This document shows, piece by piece, positions 62,827 through 64,000 of a stretch of DNA of 64,000 bases. Under the pieces are notes generated by a model. The model worked only from the letters and a program-made list of their open reading frames with translations, was not told the origin of the DNA and searched no databases. Position 1 is the first letter of the stretch. The number at the start of each line of letters is the position of its first letter. The stretch comes from an uncultured Lactobacillus sp. (GTDB lineage Bacteria > Bacillota > Bacilli > Lactobacillales > Lactobacillaceae), in the NCBI GenBank assembly GCA_946479925.1, contig CAMLHK010000004.1, positions 34,035 through 98,034 on the forward strand. Direction: 5' to 3'. A program made the translations under genes and the position numbers.

Positions 62827-63711
62827 TTAATCTTTTTCTGTATAAAATGGTTTCAACCGATATGTTGTTACTGGTTCAACATAATAATTGTACTTTGCCA
62901 CCAGGTCACAGATTTCCTCACCATCAATCAAAGTGATAATTCTGGTGCCCTGACGTGCTGTCTTAATTGCACCGCGAGTAAAATCAGAATTAGTAATAAA
63001 AATGCCAAACTCTGCGTTGTATTTATCCATTGCCCCGCGAAACTTATCTATTTCAGGAGCGGGAACATTGGATTGCCAGCGCTTTGCCTGCAATGCCACT
63101 CTGGTAGTACGGTAATCATTTGAACGAACATAGCCAAAACCATCAAGACCAGCGTCAGCAACATAGTTAACGCCAATCGTCTTATCGACGTCAATTCCCA
63201 TTTTGGTAAGCAAACCACGGCAAAAAAGTTCAAACTTTTTCGGACTCATTTTCATCAGGGCATCTAGCAAATCTTGTCTCCACTGATCTTCTTCTGTATC
63301 TTCATCCGTAGTTTCTTTAGCAGAATCAATTTCAGCCAAATTCTTTTTCTTTAATTCCTGAGAATTATTATCTTCCAAAAAGGGACGAACATCCTTTTCA
63401 GGATCAAAAGTATCAAGATCAACTTTACGCCCTTTTTCAGTTAACTCTACTTGATGACCGTCTTCAGCTAAATAGCCTGTTCTCACCAAATAGATAACCG
63501 CATAATTCAGCGTATAGTCAAAAGGTTTATATTTATTACCCGTTTTCTTAGACACTTTAATTTTATCTACTTCTTGTTCTGAGATTGCAGTGAAATTGTC
63601 ACGAATATCTGAACTAATTTCCCGTCTTGTAACTTGACCGCCCAAACGACGCATTGCAATCAGAATTTCTTTCATAGTTACATTCTGAAGATTAATTTGT
63701 CGATTAGCCAT
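62827..63711 (-). CDS. Mrr-type restriction endonuclease (type IV)
   Basis: 294 residues. The N-terminal 90 residues are an Mrr-N winged-helix-like domain (MKEILIAMRRLGGQVTRREI), followed by an acidic linker and a PD-(D/E)xK nuclease: DAGLDGFGYVRSND, then VALQAKRW (the QxK variant of Mrr). Mrr enzymes cut methylated DNA. It neighbours a type I restriction gene, with which it makes a defence cluster. The acidic linker EETTDEDTEEDQ is unusual in length. Confidence 0.9.
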   Translation of the reverse strand: MANRQINLQNVTMKEILIAMRRLGGQVTRREISSDIRDNFTAISEQEVDKIKVSKKTGNKYKPFDYTLNYAVIYLVRTGYLAEDGHQVELTEKGRKVDLDTFDPEKDVRPFLEDNNSQELKKKNLAEIDSAKETTDEDTEEDQWRQDLLDALMKMSPKKFELFCRGLLTKMGIDVDKTIGVNYVADAGLDGFGYVRSNDYRTTRVALQAKRWQSNVPAPEIDKFRGAMDKYNAEFGIFITNSDFTRGAIKTARQGTRIITLIDGEEICDLVAKYNYYVEPVTTYRLKPFYTEKD

Positions 63712-63836
63712 TTAAATACTCACCTGTTTTTAATTATTATTGTCTCTTACACTATAATTAATTTTAGCTAAATTTTTTGATTCAAGAAAACATAGCAGAT
63801 AAAATTAATTGCTACCTTTGTTCCATAAAGACTGTA

Positions 63837-64000
63837 TTAATCATCTGCTGCCATCAACTCTGCCTGCTCAACAACAGTGTCAACTGCTACTGGAGCGATA
63901 TCAGGTGGGTAACCGTATTTTCTTAATAAATGTTTGACTGCAACCCTCATTTTTGCTTGGATATTTCTACGTTTTTCCCAATCAACACCAGCCTCTTTTT
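63837..64000 (-). CDS. hsdR: Type I restriction enzyme R subunit (HsdR), C-terminal end only
   Basis: The minus-strand frame from the window edge to the stop at 63837-63839 reads DWEKRRNIQAKMRVAVKHLL then RKYGYPPDIAPVAVDTVVEQ and ends AELMAADD, the conserved C-terminus of HsdR. The motor and nuclease parts lie beyond the window. It indicates a type I restriction-modification locus (hsdM and hsdS expected outside). Confidence 0.8.
   Translation of the reverse strand, partial: KEAGVDWEKRRNIQAKMRVAVKHLLRKYGYPPDIAPVAVDTVVEQAELMAADD

Overview
The window looks like about 64 kb of chromosome from a low-GC Gram-positive of the genus Lactobacillus (sensu stricto, acidophilus/delbrueckii group). The reasons are the AT-rich DNA, the Firmicute gene order (ftsK-ymfI-rodZ-pgsA ... 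recA-rny; spx-mecA-coiA; relQ-nadK-rluA), the mevalonate route to isoprenoids, PTS sugar uptake with CcpA sites, a T-box leader, a CIRCE box at clpE and a DinR/LexA-type box at recA. The genus is an inference from protein style and synteny; no species is claimed. No rRNA, CRISPR array, intact IS element or prophage was seen.

Layout. 1-2650: 3'-truncated FAD/FMN fumarate/urocanate-reductase-type flavoprotein and its AraC regulator. 2.8-15.5 kb: housekeeping block on the minus strand (rny, recA with an SOS box, a four-gene osmoprotectant ABC transporter, pgsA, rodZ, ymfI, ftsK, a DUF1149 protein, trmL). 15.5-21.2 kb: AI-2E-type permease, orphan glucitol-type EIIA, a Na/K-like P-type ATPase, lactonase. 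21.2-27.3 kb: stress and competence regulators (rluA-type, nadK, relQ; CYTH protein and SpxH; coiA, mecA, spx). 27.5-32.6 kb: ptsHI, clpE behind CIRCE, a DUF1827 protein. 32.6-40 kb: prfC, CorC-like CBS protein, recX, an rlmCD methyltransferase, alpha/beta hydrolase. 40-43.6 kb: thiolase, HMG-CoA reductase and HMG-CoA synthase, the upper mevalonate pathway. 43.7-48.9 kb: galU, YihY-type protein, map, flavodoxin, GtrA, wecB. 49.1-53.6 kb: a self-contained sugar operon: CcpA-controlled promoter, LicT antiterminator, RAT/terminator switch, MalX-like EIICB, MalY-like aminotransferase, EIIA. 53.7-58.8 kb: DUF2188 protein, tRNA-Arg(CCT), cellobiose-type EIIC, DEAD-box helicase, GH25-like protein, D-2-hydroxyacid dehydrogenase. 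58.9-64 kb: a decaying and defence-rich end with a T-box-controlled amidohydrolase broken by a frameshift, about 0.9 kb of non-coding remnants, a YbaK-type deacylase, a RelB/YafQ-type toxin-antitoxin pair whose toxin is also frameshifted, an Mrr-type restriction nuclease and the C-terminus of a type I HsdR.

The best non-routine signals are the two frameshifted genes at the right end, the T-box in front of an amidohydrolase, the LicT-controlled malXY-like operon, an apparently ownerless promoter with a cre site at 38.6 kb, and synteny changes around recA (no cinA, opu operon inserted) and ftsK (no ymfF/ymfH). I did not find a clearly new multi-gene system. The most likely place for unfamiliar biology is the defence region that runs off the right edge.
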